33,091 nt of DNA, taken from positions 1-33,091 of the forward strand of contig CALGOB010000133.1 of the NCBI GenBank assembly GCA_937958005.1, read 5' to 3'. The notes beneath the pieces were generated by a model, which had not been told where the DNA came from, ran no database searches, and saw only the letters and a program-made list of their open reading frames with translations. Within the stretch, counting starts at the first letter, position 1. Each line of letters starts with the position of its first letter. The stretch is from an uncultured Cyclobacteriaceae bacterium. Its GTDB lineage: Bacteria; Bacteroidota; Bacteroidia; Cytophagales; Cyclobacteriaceae. The translations under genes were made by a program, and so were the position numbers. Of the stretch, positions 1-8,278 are shown piece after piece.

Positions 1-40
1 CAGTCATCTAGCCACTTAAATCCTAATTTCCTACTCACCA

Positions 41-146
41 TAATGGAGACTATGTCTGCGTTGCAAATCAGAATTTAAGCAGCTATCTAACAGCCATTTA
101 TGATTTTCTCTTAAAAGTCTAATGCATCATTCGGGTTTAAACTAAC
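41..146 (-). repeat. Repeat C, copy 1 (inverted partner of 5502-5606)
   Basis: The reverse complement of this stretch matches 5502-5606 almost base for base: I see one single-base indel in an A run and a two-base difference near the palindrome core. The partner copy contains the last codons and stop of the M24 aminopeptidase gene, so this copy carries a detached piece of that gene's 3' end on the minus strand. Similarity fades just before position 41 and just after about 146. I see no coding function here. Confidence 0.8.
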
Positions 147-438
147 ATTATTTCATGCGGGATTTAAGTATTTTGCTTAATCACTAATTAATGTTTTTAA
201 GCACTGATGAACTATCATCAGGGTTTTACATCTCATCCAAAATGCGGGTAGGTGATAACCTCACCATTTTATTTATAGGCTTTGACATGACTGCTAGTAA
301 CGAGTTAGCTCCTTTTTGTTACTTTGCCCAAGAATTGAAATGCGGTTATGTTACTTTTCCAGGTATTGAAATTTGGATTTGTGTAGCCATGGATTATTGC
401 TAATTGTCTAATATTGCAAGAAGTATATAGAATAGACC
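147..438. other. Intergenic stretch, no supported gene
   Basis: An open frame of 70 codons at 191-403 lies here, but its product has no recognisable domain, no clear membrane segment and no operon context. I see no RNA gene or clear promoter. A weak TTTG with a downstream TAATTG is visible about 50 bases before the gene at 439, too far from consensus to call. Confidence 0.5.
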
Positions 439-822
439 ATGAGAGATTTTAAATCATATTATATAATAGGAGCCCCACCTGAAGAAGTGTATTGTGCATT
501 GACACATGAAGGAACTATACAATTATGGACAGGGGATAAAGTGAAAATGTCAACGGAACCAGGTTCTGAGTTTTCATTATGGGATGGAAGCATTGTGGGA
601 AGAAACCTAGCTTTTGAAGAGGGGAGGAGTATAGAACAAGAGTGGTACTTTGGTGACCGAGAGGAGAAGTCAATTGTTAAAATTATTTTACATCCACATA
701 AAAGTGGTACTTCAGCAGAGGTGCGTCAGAGTAATATTCCCGATGATGATTATGAAGATATGGTAGATGGATGGAATACTCATTATTTTGGCTCTGTTAT
801 GGATTTTTATTTGGGTGAATGA
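439..822 (+). CDS. SRPBCC / AHSA1-like domain protein
   Basis: A 127-residue single-domain protein of the START/Bet v1-like SRPBCC superfamily, closest by eye to the AHSA1 (activator of Hsp90 ATPase homologue) group. Visible signs are the opening strand with APPEEVYCALT, the LWTGD segment, a GSEFSLWDGSIVGRN hairpin that matches the usual G-x-F-x-x-x-D-G-x-I-x-G pattern, the EQEWYF strand and a C-terminal amphipathic helix ending in VMDFYLGE. The fold binds hydrophobic ligands in a cavity; the ligand here cannot be inferred. No signal peptide or membrane segment, so probably cytoplasmic. It stands alone on the plus strand and converges with the flavin monooxygenase gene downstream. Confidence 0.8.
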   Translation: MRDFKSYYIIGAPPEEVYCALTHEGTIQLWTGDKVKMSTEPGSEFSLWDGSIVGRNLAFEEGRSIEQEWYFGDREEKSIVKIILHPHKSGTSAEVRQSNIPDDDYEDMVDGWNTHYFGSVMDFYLGE

Positions 823-981
823 TCTTTGCCCAAAAATAATTAGATACTGCACTCTCATGAAAAATTTATTTCTACATTGATTTACCTTTCATTTACAAAG
901 CAGTGTAATCACTTCATGTGAAAATCCCCTGCAAAACTTTAGTTGGATATACAGAGGTGCAATCAGTCAAATAAGAGTTCA

Positions 982-2142
982 TTATTTTCTTTTTCCAGCC
1001 CCTAATGGAGAAAGTGGGGCATTAGTTGGAATTCTTCCTTGTTCTAAGGGTAATGAAGTAGTTTTAAATCTTGGCAAAATCAACCTGGCGAATTCCTTGC
1101 ATTCGTTTAAATGAGGGTATCCTGAAAAAATAAATGACCTAATTCCCATGTCCATATATTTCCTCAATTTGGCTTCTATTTGATCAGGATTACCTACTAG
1201 CGCAGCACCGCAACCAGATCTAGCCATACCTATTTTAGTCCATAAGTTTGGTTCAGCATAACCATCATCATCAGCTATCTTTCTCATTTCAGCTTGTTTT
1301 GAAACGCCAAAAGATTTTGCATCTAATGCTCTCTCTCGTATTTCTTTTCCAGTCTCTATATCCAATTTAGACATAAGCTGGTCTGCATATGCTCTTGCTT
1401 CTTCCTCGGTCTCTCTTACAATCATGTGAACACGTAAGCCAAAATCTACAGTTCTTCCATATGTTTTAGCTTTTTCAGTCATTCTGATCATATGTTCTGC
1501 TAGTTTTTCTTCCGTTTCAGGCCACATGAGATATACATCACAATGTTCTGCACATAAATCAACACCATCAGGGGAATATCCACCAAAATAGAGTAGAGGA
1601 CCTCCATTTTGTTGATAAGGTTTTACTGGGTCTGATGGAAGGTTAAGTTGATAAAACTCCCCATTGAAATTAATTTCGTCTTTTGTCCATGCCTGTTTAA
1701 GTATCTCAATTACCTCTCTACTTCTTCGGTACCTGGCAGGAGAATCTAATTCTACACCTGGCAAATTAGAAGAAATGATATTGATAGTGAGTCTTCCCTT
1801 TAAAATATGATCTAAGGTGGCTAAGCTTCTGGCTAACATTGGAGGATGTAATTCACCACATCTAATAGCAGTGAGCAAATTGATCTTTTCCGTCTGCGGC
1901 GCTACTGCTGAAGCAAAGGTGAGTGTATCTTGACCTACCTGATAAGAAGAAGGGCAAAGTATGTTTCTATACCCTAACTTATCCGCAGTTAATAATATCT
2001 CAGAGGCATTTTCCCAGCTACTCTTTAGTTGGTCATCCATTTGTCCCATGTATTCAAAATCACCGTTACAAATTGGCGCGAACCATGATATTTCAACCCC
2101 ATCTATATCTTTAGACCTGACTCTTATTTTTGAGTAATCCAT
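982..2142 (-). CDS. LLM-class flavin-dependent monooxygenase (SsuD-like)
   Basis: A luciferase-like TIM-barrel monooxygenase of about 386 residues, resembling FMNH2-dependent alkanesulfonate or sulfone monooxygenases (SsuD/SfnG type). Seen: an N-terminal EISWFAP strand, the [18 protein letters not shown] segment, [38 protein letters not shown], a [10 protein letters not shown] strand, and a late [28 protein letters not shown] helix-strand, all in family order. I prefer ATG at 2142 over a TTG three codons upstream. In this family reduced flavin and O2 usually oxidise a C-S bond or similar; the substrate here is unknown. No flavin reductase or sulfonate transporter lies next to it. NIISS replaces the NVVTGG of classical SsuD, so the substrate may differ. 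Confidence 0.85.
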   Translation of the reverse strand: MDYSKIRVRSKDIDGVEISWFAPICNGDFEYMGQMDDQLKSSWENASEILLTADKLGYRNILCPSSYQVGQDTLTFASAVAPQTEKINLLTAIRCGELHPPMLARSLATLDHILKGRLTINIISSNLPGVELDSPARYRRSREVIEILKQAWTKDEINFNGEFYQLNLPSDPVKPYQQNGGPLLYFGGYSPDGVDLCAEHCDVYLMWPETEEKLAEHMIRMTEKAKTYGRTVDFGLRVHMIVRETEEEARAYADQLMSKLDIETGKEIRERALDAKSFGVSKQAEMRKIADDDGYAEPNLWTKIGMARSGCGAALVGNPDQIEAKLRKYMDMGIRSFIFSGYPHLNECKEFARLILPRFKTTSLPLEQGRIPTNAPLSPLGAGKRK

Positions 2143-2216
2143 TTTTATCAATTTGAATTACGAATATAACCTAAATATAGTAGGCATGCATAACAAATAG
2201 CAGATTCTAGTTGCTA

Positions 2217-2331
2217 AAATTTAATCCCTAAGGGATATTAATTCCCCTAGCTGGGCGCCCCGACTCTTGAGTCGATCATTAAATTATTGCCCATAGATAC
2301 CCCGTACCCTTGGTTCGGGGTTGGTTCATTT
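2217..2331 (+). repeat. Repeat A, copy 1 (three-hairpin intergenic repeat)
   Basis: Matches the copies at 5688, 14000 and 29743. It shows three small hairpins in order: TCCCTAAGGGA, CGACTC-TT-GAGTCG and an ACCCCG...CGGGGT stem closing on a CCC-TT-GG core, then ends in GGTTGGTTCATTT. This copy carries about 14 extra bases (around TAGCTGGGCGCCCC) before the second hairpin. It lies between the divergently arranged flavin monooxygenase gene and the broken membrane-protein gene. Confidence 0.9.
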
Positions 2332-2379
2332 GGTTATTTTGTTGTTAAAGGAAATGTTTATTGAGAACATTATTTTTGT

Positions 2380-3135
2380 TTGGATGAAAGGAACCTATTA
2401 TTTTTAAGATTTATAAAACCCTATTTTGTTCCATTTATCGATATTGATGAAAAGATGAATTCCCCTAAGTCCTATCCCAATATATTTAAAGATATATTCT
2501 TTACTTTTTCTGAACCATTGAATAAACTCTGGAAAGATTTTATTTCCTATTTAATTACCTCTATTGAGGTTTTATTGGCAAGGGACATCTCTGAAAAAAA
2601 TAAAAACCACCAAGTTGTTGAATCTAAACTAAGTGAAATAAAGTATGCTTTTTTTGCTTTTGAATTATTGGTGATTTTTATTGTAATCTCTAAAATTATG
2701 GGATTTGATTCTGGCCTAGATGAAGCTGCGGATAAGTTTCAAGAAGTGATAATTTTAATTCTTTTCGTAATTTCATTATTTGCTTTTATAGGTATAGGCA
2801 GGATTTAGAAATTATTTTTTAGAATTCAAGAACCAACCAGAAAGATTGATGAAATTTTTTTGTACAAATTTGTCTTTTTGTTCCTGCCTTCTTTTTTACT
2901 GATATTCCCTGTTTATATAAATTATGGTTCTGATGAAGAACTATTAGGAGGAGTCAGCTTTATACTACTAGTTGTATGGCTCCTTCATATGTGCTATTAT
3001 TTCTTTAAAATGAGTAAGCTTTTTAAATTAAAGACAGCCGCAATTATTTTAACCGTAATCATTTTGCCATTAATAGGAACCATCTTACTATCAATGATCA
3101 TCTTGACAATGACCAGTGCTACTGCTTTGAAGTAA
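2380..3135 (+). pseudogene. Membrane-protein gene interrupted by one in-frame TAG
   Basis: A single frame runs from a TTG at 2380 to the TAA at 3133-3135, broken only by TAG at 2806-2808. Without that stop it would encode about 251 residues. The first half ends with hydrophobic stretches (FAFELLVIFIVISKIM and a second one ending FAFIGIGRI). The second half has three more: FVFLFLPSFLLIFPVYI, VSFILLVVWLLHMCYYFF and AAIILTVIILPLIGTILLSMIIL. A TGG to TAG change restoring Trp in the GRI-KLFF junction is the simplest explanation. The second half has no good start of its own. I do not recognise the family. It could be a recent nonsense mutation, a sequencing error or, less likely, readthrough. Confidence 0.6.
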
Positions 3136-3156
3136 TGATTTATCGAATTATTAAGA

Positions 3157-4050
3157 TTAAGCTACTTCATGACCAGTAGACGCTTCCAATAATTCATACC
3201 ATTCTTCTCTAGATAACTTGATACCTAAAGCTTCTTTGATATGTTTAACCCTTTCTATTTTAGTAGTGCCTAATACAGGAACCATTTTAGACGGGTGTTT
3301 TAACAGCCAGGCCATCAATAACTGATCAAGCTTTGCATCATGTTTTTGCGCAAGTTGATTGGCAATTTGTTTTATCCTGTTGATTCTATCATCTTTATCA
3401 TCCCCAAATATTGCTCCGCCACCAAGTGGTGACCAGATCATAGGTCGAATATTGTTTAGGATACATTGATCAAAAGTACCATCATTAAATGGAGTCAAAT
3501 GTGTGATGGAAGCTTCTACTTGATTGGTTACTAGTGGAGTAAAAGAATTGAGTAAATGAAATTGAGAAGTTGTAAAATTGGATACTCCAAAGTGTTTTAC
3601 TTTTCCTGCTTGCTTTAATTCTTGAAATACTTCAGCTATTTCATATGGTGACATTAGTAAATCAGGGCGATGAAGTAATAAAAGATCAATACTTTCTACA
3701 GAGAGCGCCTTTAAAGAATTTTCAACAGACGATCTAATGTGATTTGCCCCTAAGTCATAGGATTTGATTTTATGTGCTGGACGATTATCGGCAATCATTC
3801 TAATACCGCATTTGGTGATTAGGTTAATTTTACCTTTTAAACTCGGCTTTGCTTTTAGTAATTTGCCAAATTCATCTTCTGTTGTGTAATGGCCATAAAT
3901 GTCTGCATGATCTATATCAGTAAACCCTAACTCAATGCACCCTTCAATGAATTTTTCCAATTCATTCGTGTTCATTTTTGCTCCCCATTGACCTAGTCTC
4001 ATTGTGCCGATAGTTAAGGGTGCAAATTCAAATTTTTCTTTGTCAGCCAT
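3157..4050 (-). CDS. Aldo/keto reductase, YdhF-like
   Basis: A 297-residue NADPH-dependent TIM-barrel reductase of the aldo/keto reductase superfamily, close by eye to E. coli YdhF. The catalytic tetrad is complete: Asp47 and Tyr52 in DHADIYG, Lys80 in LITKCG and His127 in LLLLHRPD. Further marks are GKVKHFGVSNFTTSQF, TNQVEASITHL and the cofactor-binding VLGTTKIERVKHIKEAL near the end. The start is ATG 4050; a TTG two codons upstream is less likely. Cytoplasmic, with no signal peptide. It probably reduces aldehydes or ketones to alcohols; the physiological substrate is unknown. It is divergent from the M24 peptidase gene and convergent with the broken membrane-protein gene. Confidence 0.92.
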   Translation of the reverse strand: MADKEKFEFAPLTIGTMRLGQWGAKMNTNELEKFIEGCIELGFTDIDHADIYGHYTTEDEFGKLLKAKPSLKGKINLITKCGIRMIADNRPAHKIKSYDLGANHIRSSVENSLKALSVESIDLLLLHRPDLLMSPYEIAEVFQELKQAGKVKHFGVSNFTTSQFHLLNSFTPLVTNQVEASITHLTPFNDGTFDQCILNNIRPMIWSPLGGGAIFGDDKDDRINRIKQIANQLAQKHDAKLDQLLMAWLLKHPSKMVPVLGTTKIERVKHIKEALGIKLSREEWYELLEASTGHEVA

Positions 4051-4168
4051 GCCCAAAATTGATACAATTAGATTGGACTAACAATTGATTATTAATTTTT
4101 ATCTGTTGCCAGCTCAATTTATGGGAACAAAAAACTAACTTTCTATCTACCTAACTAACTAGATTTAT

Positions 4169-5524
4169 ATGAGATTTTTATTGATAACAATATTTTGTTG
4201 TATTAATTGGGCTTCATTTTCCCAAAACCCTTATTTTCCCAAAACCCTTGATATGAGGGATAGGGCTAAGGTAATTGATAACTGGCTCAATGATCGGATA
4301 GAAACTGTCTTACCGAATTTAATGAAAAGAGCGTCTATAGACATGTGGATCATTATAGCAAGAGAGTATAATGAGGATCCGGTCATCAAGACTATGTTGC
4401 CGGCTACCTGGCAATCTGCGAGAAGAACTACTATGTTAATTGTCTATGATCCTGGAAATGGTAAACCTTTGGAGACGATGGCTATGGCTCGCTATAATGT
4501 AGGCAAGATGTTTAAAAAGGTTTGGGATAAAGAAAAACAACCTGATCAATGGAAAGCTTTGGCTAAAATGATAGGGGAGAAGAACCCAAAAAAGATTGGA
4601 ATCAATAAATCAGAAACTTTTGCATTGGCTGATGGAATCAGTGCTTATCATTATGACAAGTTAATGACCTCTTTGGAACCAAAGATGAGAAAGAAAGTAG
4701 TCAGTGCAGAAAGTCTGGTAATTGGTTGGTTAGAAACGAGAACTACTCAAGAAATGATGGTATATCCTAATATAGTTCGGATGGCTCATCAGATTATTGC
4801 TGAAGGATTATCAGAAAAAGTAATTCAACCCGGAGTAACCACCACTGATGATGTTGTTTGGTGGTATAGGGATAGGATTAGAGAATTGGGCTTTACAGCT
4901 TGGTTTCACCCATCAGTTTCTATTCAAAGGAAAGACCCAGAATCTTTTGAACACCTAAGAGCTTTCTCTAATAGGCCAGAAGACCAGGTGATAATACCGG
5001 GAGATTTACTACACGTAGATTTTGGGATAACTTATTTAAGATTGAATACTGATACACAGCAGCATGCCTATGTGTTAAAGAACGAAGAAAAAGAGCCACC
5101 CGTTTATTTAAAAGAAGCATTTAAATTAGGGAATAAGTTGCAGGACATTTTCACTAATAATTTTGTGGAAGGCAGAAGTGGCAATGAGATTTTAGAAATA
5201 TCGTTGAAAGAAGCAAGAACCGAAGGCTTGAAGCCTACTATTTATACACATCCGATAGGCTATCATGGGCATGCAGCGGGACCTACCATAGGTTTATGGG
5301 ATCAGCAAGGAGGAGTACCCGGGAAGGGGGATTATCCTTTGTACGCCAATACTGCCCACTCGATAGAATTAAATACAGCAGTTTATCTAAAAGAATGGAA
5401 TAAAGAAATTAGGATAATGTTAGAAGAAGATGCTTTTTTTGATGGAAAGAGAGTGAAATATATTGATGGGAGACACACATCACTAATGTCTATTCCTAGA
5501 AGTTTAACCCGAATGATGCATTAG
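4169..5524 (+). CDS. Secreted M24 family aminopeptidase (Xaa-Pro type)
   Basis: A 451-residue metallopeptidase with an N-terminal signal peptide (MRFLLITIFCCINWASFSQ) and a pita-bread catalytic domain in the C-terminal half. The five metal-ligand positions of the family can be followed: Asp284 in LLHVDFG, Asp295 in RLNTDTQQ, His361 in THPIGYHG, Glu400 in HSIELN, and Glu419 or Glu420 in IMLEED. Family knowledge predicts removal of an N-terminal residue from proline-containing peptides using two divalent metals. Export to the periplasm or outside is inferred from the signal peptide. The last residues (SLTRMMH) and the stop codon lie inside inverted repeat C, whose other copy is at 41-146. The gene appears monocistronic. 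Confidence 0.9.
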   Translation: MRFLLITIFCCINWASFSQNPYFPKTLDMRDRAKVIDNWLNDRIETVLPNLMKRASIDMWIIIAREYNEDPVIKTMLPATWQSARRTTMLIVYDPGNGKPLETMAMARYNVGKMFKKVWDKEKQPDQWKALAKMIGEKNPKKIGINKSETFALADGISAYHYDKLMTSLEPKMRKKVVSAESLVIGWLETRTTQEMMVYPNIVRMAHQIIAEGLSEKVIQPGVTTTDDVVWWYRDRIRELGFTAWFHPSVSIQRKDPESFEHLRAFSNRPEDQVIIPGDLLHVDFGITYLRLNTDTQQHAYVLKNEEKEPPVYLKEAFKLGNKLQDIFTNNFVEGRSGNEILEISLKEARTEGLKPTIYTHPIGYHGHAAGPTIGLWDQQGGVPGKGDYPLYANTAHSIELNTAVYLKEWNKEIRIMLEEDAFFDGKRVKYIDGRHTSLMSIPRSLTRMMH

Positions 5525-5606
5525 ACTTTTAAGAGAAAATCATAAATGGCTGTTAGATAGCTGCTTAAATTCTGCGTTGCAACGCAGACATAGTCTCCAT
5601 TATGGT
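5502..5606 (+). repeat. Repeat C, copy 2 (spans the 3' end of the M24 gene)
   Basis: Inverted, nearly identical partner of 41-146. It starts in the last codons of the M24 peptidase gene, crosses its TAG stop and runs about 80 bases downstream to CTCCATTATGG. It includes a perfect 18-base palindrome at 5571-5588, TCTGCGTTGCAACGCAGA, which is damaged in the copy at 41-146. Confidence 0.8.
5571..5588. other. Perfect 18-base palindrome downstream of the M24 gene
   Basis: TCTGCGTTGCAACGCAGA reads identically on both strands, with a GC-rich GCGTTGCAACGC core. It could form a cruciform or mRNA hairpin or be a dimeric protein-binding site. There is no T run, so it does not look like a simple intrinsic terminator. 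Confidence 0.7.
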
Positions 5607-5639
5607 ATATGAATCAAACACGACCTTGTGCCTCTGCTG

Positions 5640-5687
5640 AGAAAGCTACGGCTCTCGCAGAAGGTTACAGGGTATCTATGGGTAATC
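5640..5687 (-). repeat. Inverted fragment of repeat A plus hairpin insert
   Basis: The end of this stretch (about 5665-5687, TACAGGGTATCTATGGGTAA) is close to the reverse complement of the ATTGCCCATAGATACC part of repeat A. It lies immediately before the forward repeat A copy at 5688. The preceding GAAAGCTACGGCTCTCGCAG resembles the extra segment found inside the repeat A copy at 14000. The region is a mosaic of repeat pieces in both orientations. Confidence 0.55.
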
Positions 5688-5789
5688 ATTTAATCCCTGA
5701 GGGATACCTAATTCCCCGACTCTTGAGTCGATAAAAAAGCTTTTGGCCGATAGAGATACCCCGTACCCTTGGGTCGGGGTTGGTTCATT
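5688..5789 (+). repeat. Repeat A, copy 2
   Basis: Carries the three hairpins of the family: TCCCTGAGGGA, CGACTC-TT-GAGTCG, and ACCCCG with CGGGGT. It ends in GGTTGGTTCATT like the other copies. The linker between hairpins 2 and 3 (about 5731-5755) differs from copies 1 and 4. A 62-codon open frame beginning in this repeat is not credible as a gene. Confidence 0.88.
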
Positions 5790-5805
5790 GATCGCCTCAG
5801 GCAAC

Positions 5806-5845
5806 TTCGCAGGGAAAGTTATAGCGCTCTCGGAAGAGTCGGTGG
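5806..5845 (-). repeat. Diverged copy of the extra segment found inside repeat A copy 3
   Basis: Position by position this stretch resembles the reverse complement of about 14035-14073, the block inserted in the second hairpin of the repeat A copy at 14000. Both share GGAAGAGTC and an AGTTATAGCGCTC / AGCTATAGTGCTC core. It adds to the mosaic of repeat fragments downstream of the M24 gene. Confidence 0.5.
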
Positions 5846-6230
5846 ATGCTTGTCTAGGGAATTATAATACTTTAGGATTAAACTCGAATTATACCTTAGA
5901 AAATCTATTACGATTAAAAGTCTCTTCATGATAACAATTAACGTAAGTTTGTCAAATACCATAGCCATGCTGTGCCTTTCTAATATAAGCGCGTGCAATT
6001 TTGAGCTTCATAATCTCACAAAGATTTCTAATGCATAGCTCAGGTTAAGCATAGATGTCAGGAGATTATATAGTATTAATAGCCTCATAATCAGTATTTT
6101 ATATTTTAATCATTGCAGGTTGATTTGTGTGAAATAGGATGCAAGAGTCCATAAATTTCAATATGGCAACTGCTTTAAATACTATGTATAGAATACTTGT
6201 CTAATACAGTATAGATCTTTATATTTCTAA
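5846..6230. other. Intergenic stretch, nothing recognised
   Basis: About 385 AT-rich bases between the repeat mosaic and repeat B. Frames are short and broken on both strands. I see no RNA gene, hairpin with T run or convincing promoter. Confidence 0.5.
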
Positions 6231-6597
6231 ACTACTGTCATCCGACTAAATTTAGAATTGAAGAAAAACTTACCCTTAAAATAGATGAAACAAAGATTAT
6301 TTCTCAGGTTCAAAAACACCTCCCTATCTTAAAAATGGTTTTCCTGAATAGGTAGCTTTCTGTGGCGACAGTCCGATTCATTTTTTGTCGCTTCGGCAAT
6401 CCGATTGATCAAAAAAGAACCGCCTAGCGGCCGCCGAAAAAACAACAGGATCTTGGCGAACAATTTAAAGCTTCTTCCCTAAACCCGGCAGCGGCCGACC
6501 GTTCTCGCGTACCCCGCTAAATTCTCACTGCAACGGCGTACTGTGCCAACCCACCTAAACGCATAAAAATGAATAACTTTTTTCTCGGATACTAGTA
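6231..6597 (+). repeat. Repeat B, copy 1 (inverted partner of 29040-29341)
   Basis: The reverse complement of 29040-29341 follows this stretch closely, from CATCCGACTAA near 6238 to CGGATACTAGTAA near 6598. The shared core includes GTCCGATTCATTTTTTGTCG and GATCAAAAAAGAACCGC. This copy has about 74 extra GC-rich bases (roughly 6486-6560) flanked on both sides by TAAAC. The element is much richer in GC than its surroundings and contains no long open frame. No transposase or target-site duplication is evident. Confidence 0.88.
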
Positions 6598-6672
6598 ACT
6601 AAAATCTAACCTTTTAGGTTACATAATAGGGCAATGTTGGCCTAAGTTAAACATAAATAGTTGTGCCTTTTT

Positions 6673-6930
6673 CTAAATCTCACATGATAGACCAGTTTCA
6701 GGGTCTAAATAACACGAGTCTCCCGTCACCATTTGATGTGAGGTAAGTAATTTGCCATAATCAGCTAAAAATGCTAGGACTGCTTTTTCTCCTTCTATTA
6801 GCTTTTCATCTTCTACTAAATAGGAGGTTTTGTTTTCATTTTCGACCGTTTTGAAGGCAGCAGACATATTGGCTAGTGCATCAGCGATCTTGGTACCCAA
6901 TTCATCATTATTTTTATGAAAGTATAGCAT
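6673..6930 (-). CDS. Small conserved-looking protein with Cys-containing tail (thioredoxin/GST-N-like?)
   Basis: An 85-residue protein if it starts at ATG 6930; a TTG 15 codons upstream is the alternative. It opens with a short strand (MLYFHKNNDELGTKIADAL), has a central KTSYLVEDEKLIEGEKAVLAFLADYGKLL segment, and ends with GDSCYLDPETGLSCEI, which holds two Cys. The strand-helix, then LIEGEKAVLAFL pattern recalls the N-terminal half of glutaredoxin/GST folds, and I recall similar small proteins with a DACY/DSCY tail in Bacteroidota. That link is from memory and unproven. It is divergent from the radical SAM gene at 7054, with 123 bases between starts, so regulation may be shared. No signal peptide. 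Confidence 0.6.
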   Translation of the reverse strand: MLYFHKNNDELGTKIADALANMSAAFKTVENENKTSYLVEDEKLIEGEKAVLAFLADYGKLLTSHQMVTGDSCYLDPETGLSCEI

Positions 6931-7053
6931 GTTTTTATATCTAGATTCTTTATTGTTAATACGATGTAAGTACAATCTGTGGTTTCAAAAAAGCGGTAAA
7001 GTAATTAGGTTTACGTGCAGTAAGAAAGGTGCAAGACAATTTAGAGTTTATAT

Positions 7054-8265
7054 ATGGAATCTTCCTCAGTTGATCGTAGTTCATTTTGTATAATGCCCTG
7101 GGTTCACTTTCACGTTGATACAGGTGGAAAAGTAAAGGCTTGTTGTACTACCTCCATTACATATGGAAGTTTAGTTGAAGAGCCTACTTTAAAGAATCTA
7201 GAAGATATTTGGAACGATAAATCTATTCGTAATTTTAGGATAAAGCAACTGAAAGGTTTTAAGGATAAGAGGTGCAACGGGTGTTATAAAAGAGAATTGG
7301 CAGGTAAGAGTAGTATGCGTACAGAAACTTTGGATAAGTACGAAAAGGTCTTACCAAGTTTTGTTAAAAACACCTCAATAGATGGGGTTGTAGAGAATAA
7401 ACCAAGTTACTTAGATATTAGGTTTAGCAATGTTTGTAATCTTAAATGCCGTACTTGTTGGCATGGAGCTAGTTCTAGTTGGTTTGAGGAAGCTAAAATT
7501 CTCCAAAATCAAGTATCTGAACAAGCTATCATTAAAGCGACTATTAACAATCGTCAATTAATTAAGGAGTTGCTGGTTTTTAGTGATGATTTACAAGAAG
7601 TTTATTTTGCAGGTGGAGAACCGCTTATGATGGGAGAGCACTATGATATGCTTGCTTTATTGTTAGAAGAAAGGCAGACTAAAACACATTTAAGGTATAA
7701 TACTAACTTAAGTTTATTAAAATATAAGAATTTAACAGTTACTAGCCTTTGGAGTCGGTTTGAAAATATCACTTTATCCATAAGTGTTGATGGAATGGGC
7801 AAAGAAGGTGAGTATATCCGAAAAGGCTTAAAATGGGACCAATTACTTGAAAACATTAAAAAAGTAAAATCTGAATGCCCTCATATTAAACTTGAAATAG
7901 CACCTACAATTAGTGTGTTTAATATTTTAAGTTTGGGAAAACTGCATCAGTTTTTCGTGAATGAAAAACTAATAGAAATCAATGGAGTTTATTTGAATCT
8001 ACTCGACAGGCCAACTTATTACAACGTGATGAGTTTATCAATAGGAGAGAAAAAGAAGGCAAAAGACCAGATTGATGAACATATTTTTTGGCTTAAATCA
8101 AATTCGGCAAACCATAAGGTGATTCGAGAATTTGAATCATTGACTAGTTATTTATTCAAAGCAGATTTAAGCAATCACCAAATCGAATTTGAGAAACAAA
8201 CTAAACTGTTGGATAATATAAGATCAGAGAACTATCATGAAGTTTTTGCTGATAAATTAGAATAG
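7054..8265 (+). CDS. Radical SAM protein with N-terminal twitch/SPASM-like cysteines
   Basis: A 403-residue radical SAM enzyme. The 4Fe-4S motif Cys128-x3-Cys132-x2-Cys135 (NVCNLKCRTCWHG) sits unusually late because an N-terminal auxiliary-cluster region comes first: Cys12 in FCIMPW, Cys30-Cys31 in KVKACC, and Cys74-x2-Cys77 in RCNGC. AGGEP (about residues 189-193) and SISVDG are the typical SAM-binding and barrel strands. Enzymes of this arrangement are usually named twitch-domain radical SAM proteins and lack an assigned reaction; related SPASM enzymes modify peptides or sugars. The last 100 residues are helical and unrecognised. The gene is divergent from the small Cys-tailed protein gene at 6673-6930. 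Cytoplasmic and oxygen-sensitive by inference. Confidence 0.85.
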   Translation: MESSSVDRSSFCIMPWVHFHVDTGGKVKACCTTSITYGSLVEEPTLKNLEDIWNDKSIRNFRIKQLKGFKDKRCNGCYKRELAGKSSMRTETLDKYEKVLPSFVKNTSIDGVVENKPSYLDIRFSNVCNLKCRTCWHGASSSWFEEAKILQNQVSEQAIIKATINNRQLIKELLVFSDDLQEVYFAGGEPLMMGEHYDMLALLLEERQTKTHLRYNTNLSLLKYKNLTVTSLWSRFENITLSISVDGMGKEGEYIRKGLKWDQLLENIKKVKSECPHIKLEIAPTISVFNILSLGKLHQFFVNEKLIEINGVYLNLLDRPTYYNVMSLSIGEKKKAKDQIDEHIFWLKSNSANHKVIREFESLTSYLFKADLSNHQIEFEKQTKLLDNIRSENYHEVFADKLE

Positions 8266-8278
8266 ATTTAGTTAATAA

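Noticed and set aside
191-403. 70-codon open frame
   Set aside because: No recognisable domain, no partner gene, and it sits in a repeat-edged intergenic stretch; chance open frames of this length are expected in AT-rich DNA.
2806-2808. TAG read as a non-standard amino acid
   Set aside because: No pyrrolysine or suppressor machinery is in view and other genes use TAG as a normal stop (for example 5522-5524), so a nonsense mutation is more likely.
5743-5931. 62-codon open frame
   Set aside because: It begins inside repeat A, and its product reflects the repeat's hairpins and the hairpin block rather than a protein family.
6231-6597. Insertion sequence
   Set aside because: No transposase frame, no clear terminal inverted repeats, and only a possible TAAAC duplication around an internal block; treated as a dispersed repeat.
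6673-6930. RiPP precursor for the neighbouring radical SAM enzyme
   Set aside because: The two Cys at the C-terminus are tempting, but the 85-residue protein looks like a folded strand-helix domain without a leader/core border; kept only as a low-probability alternative.
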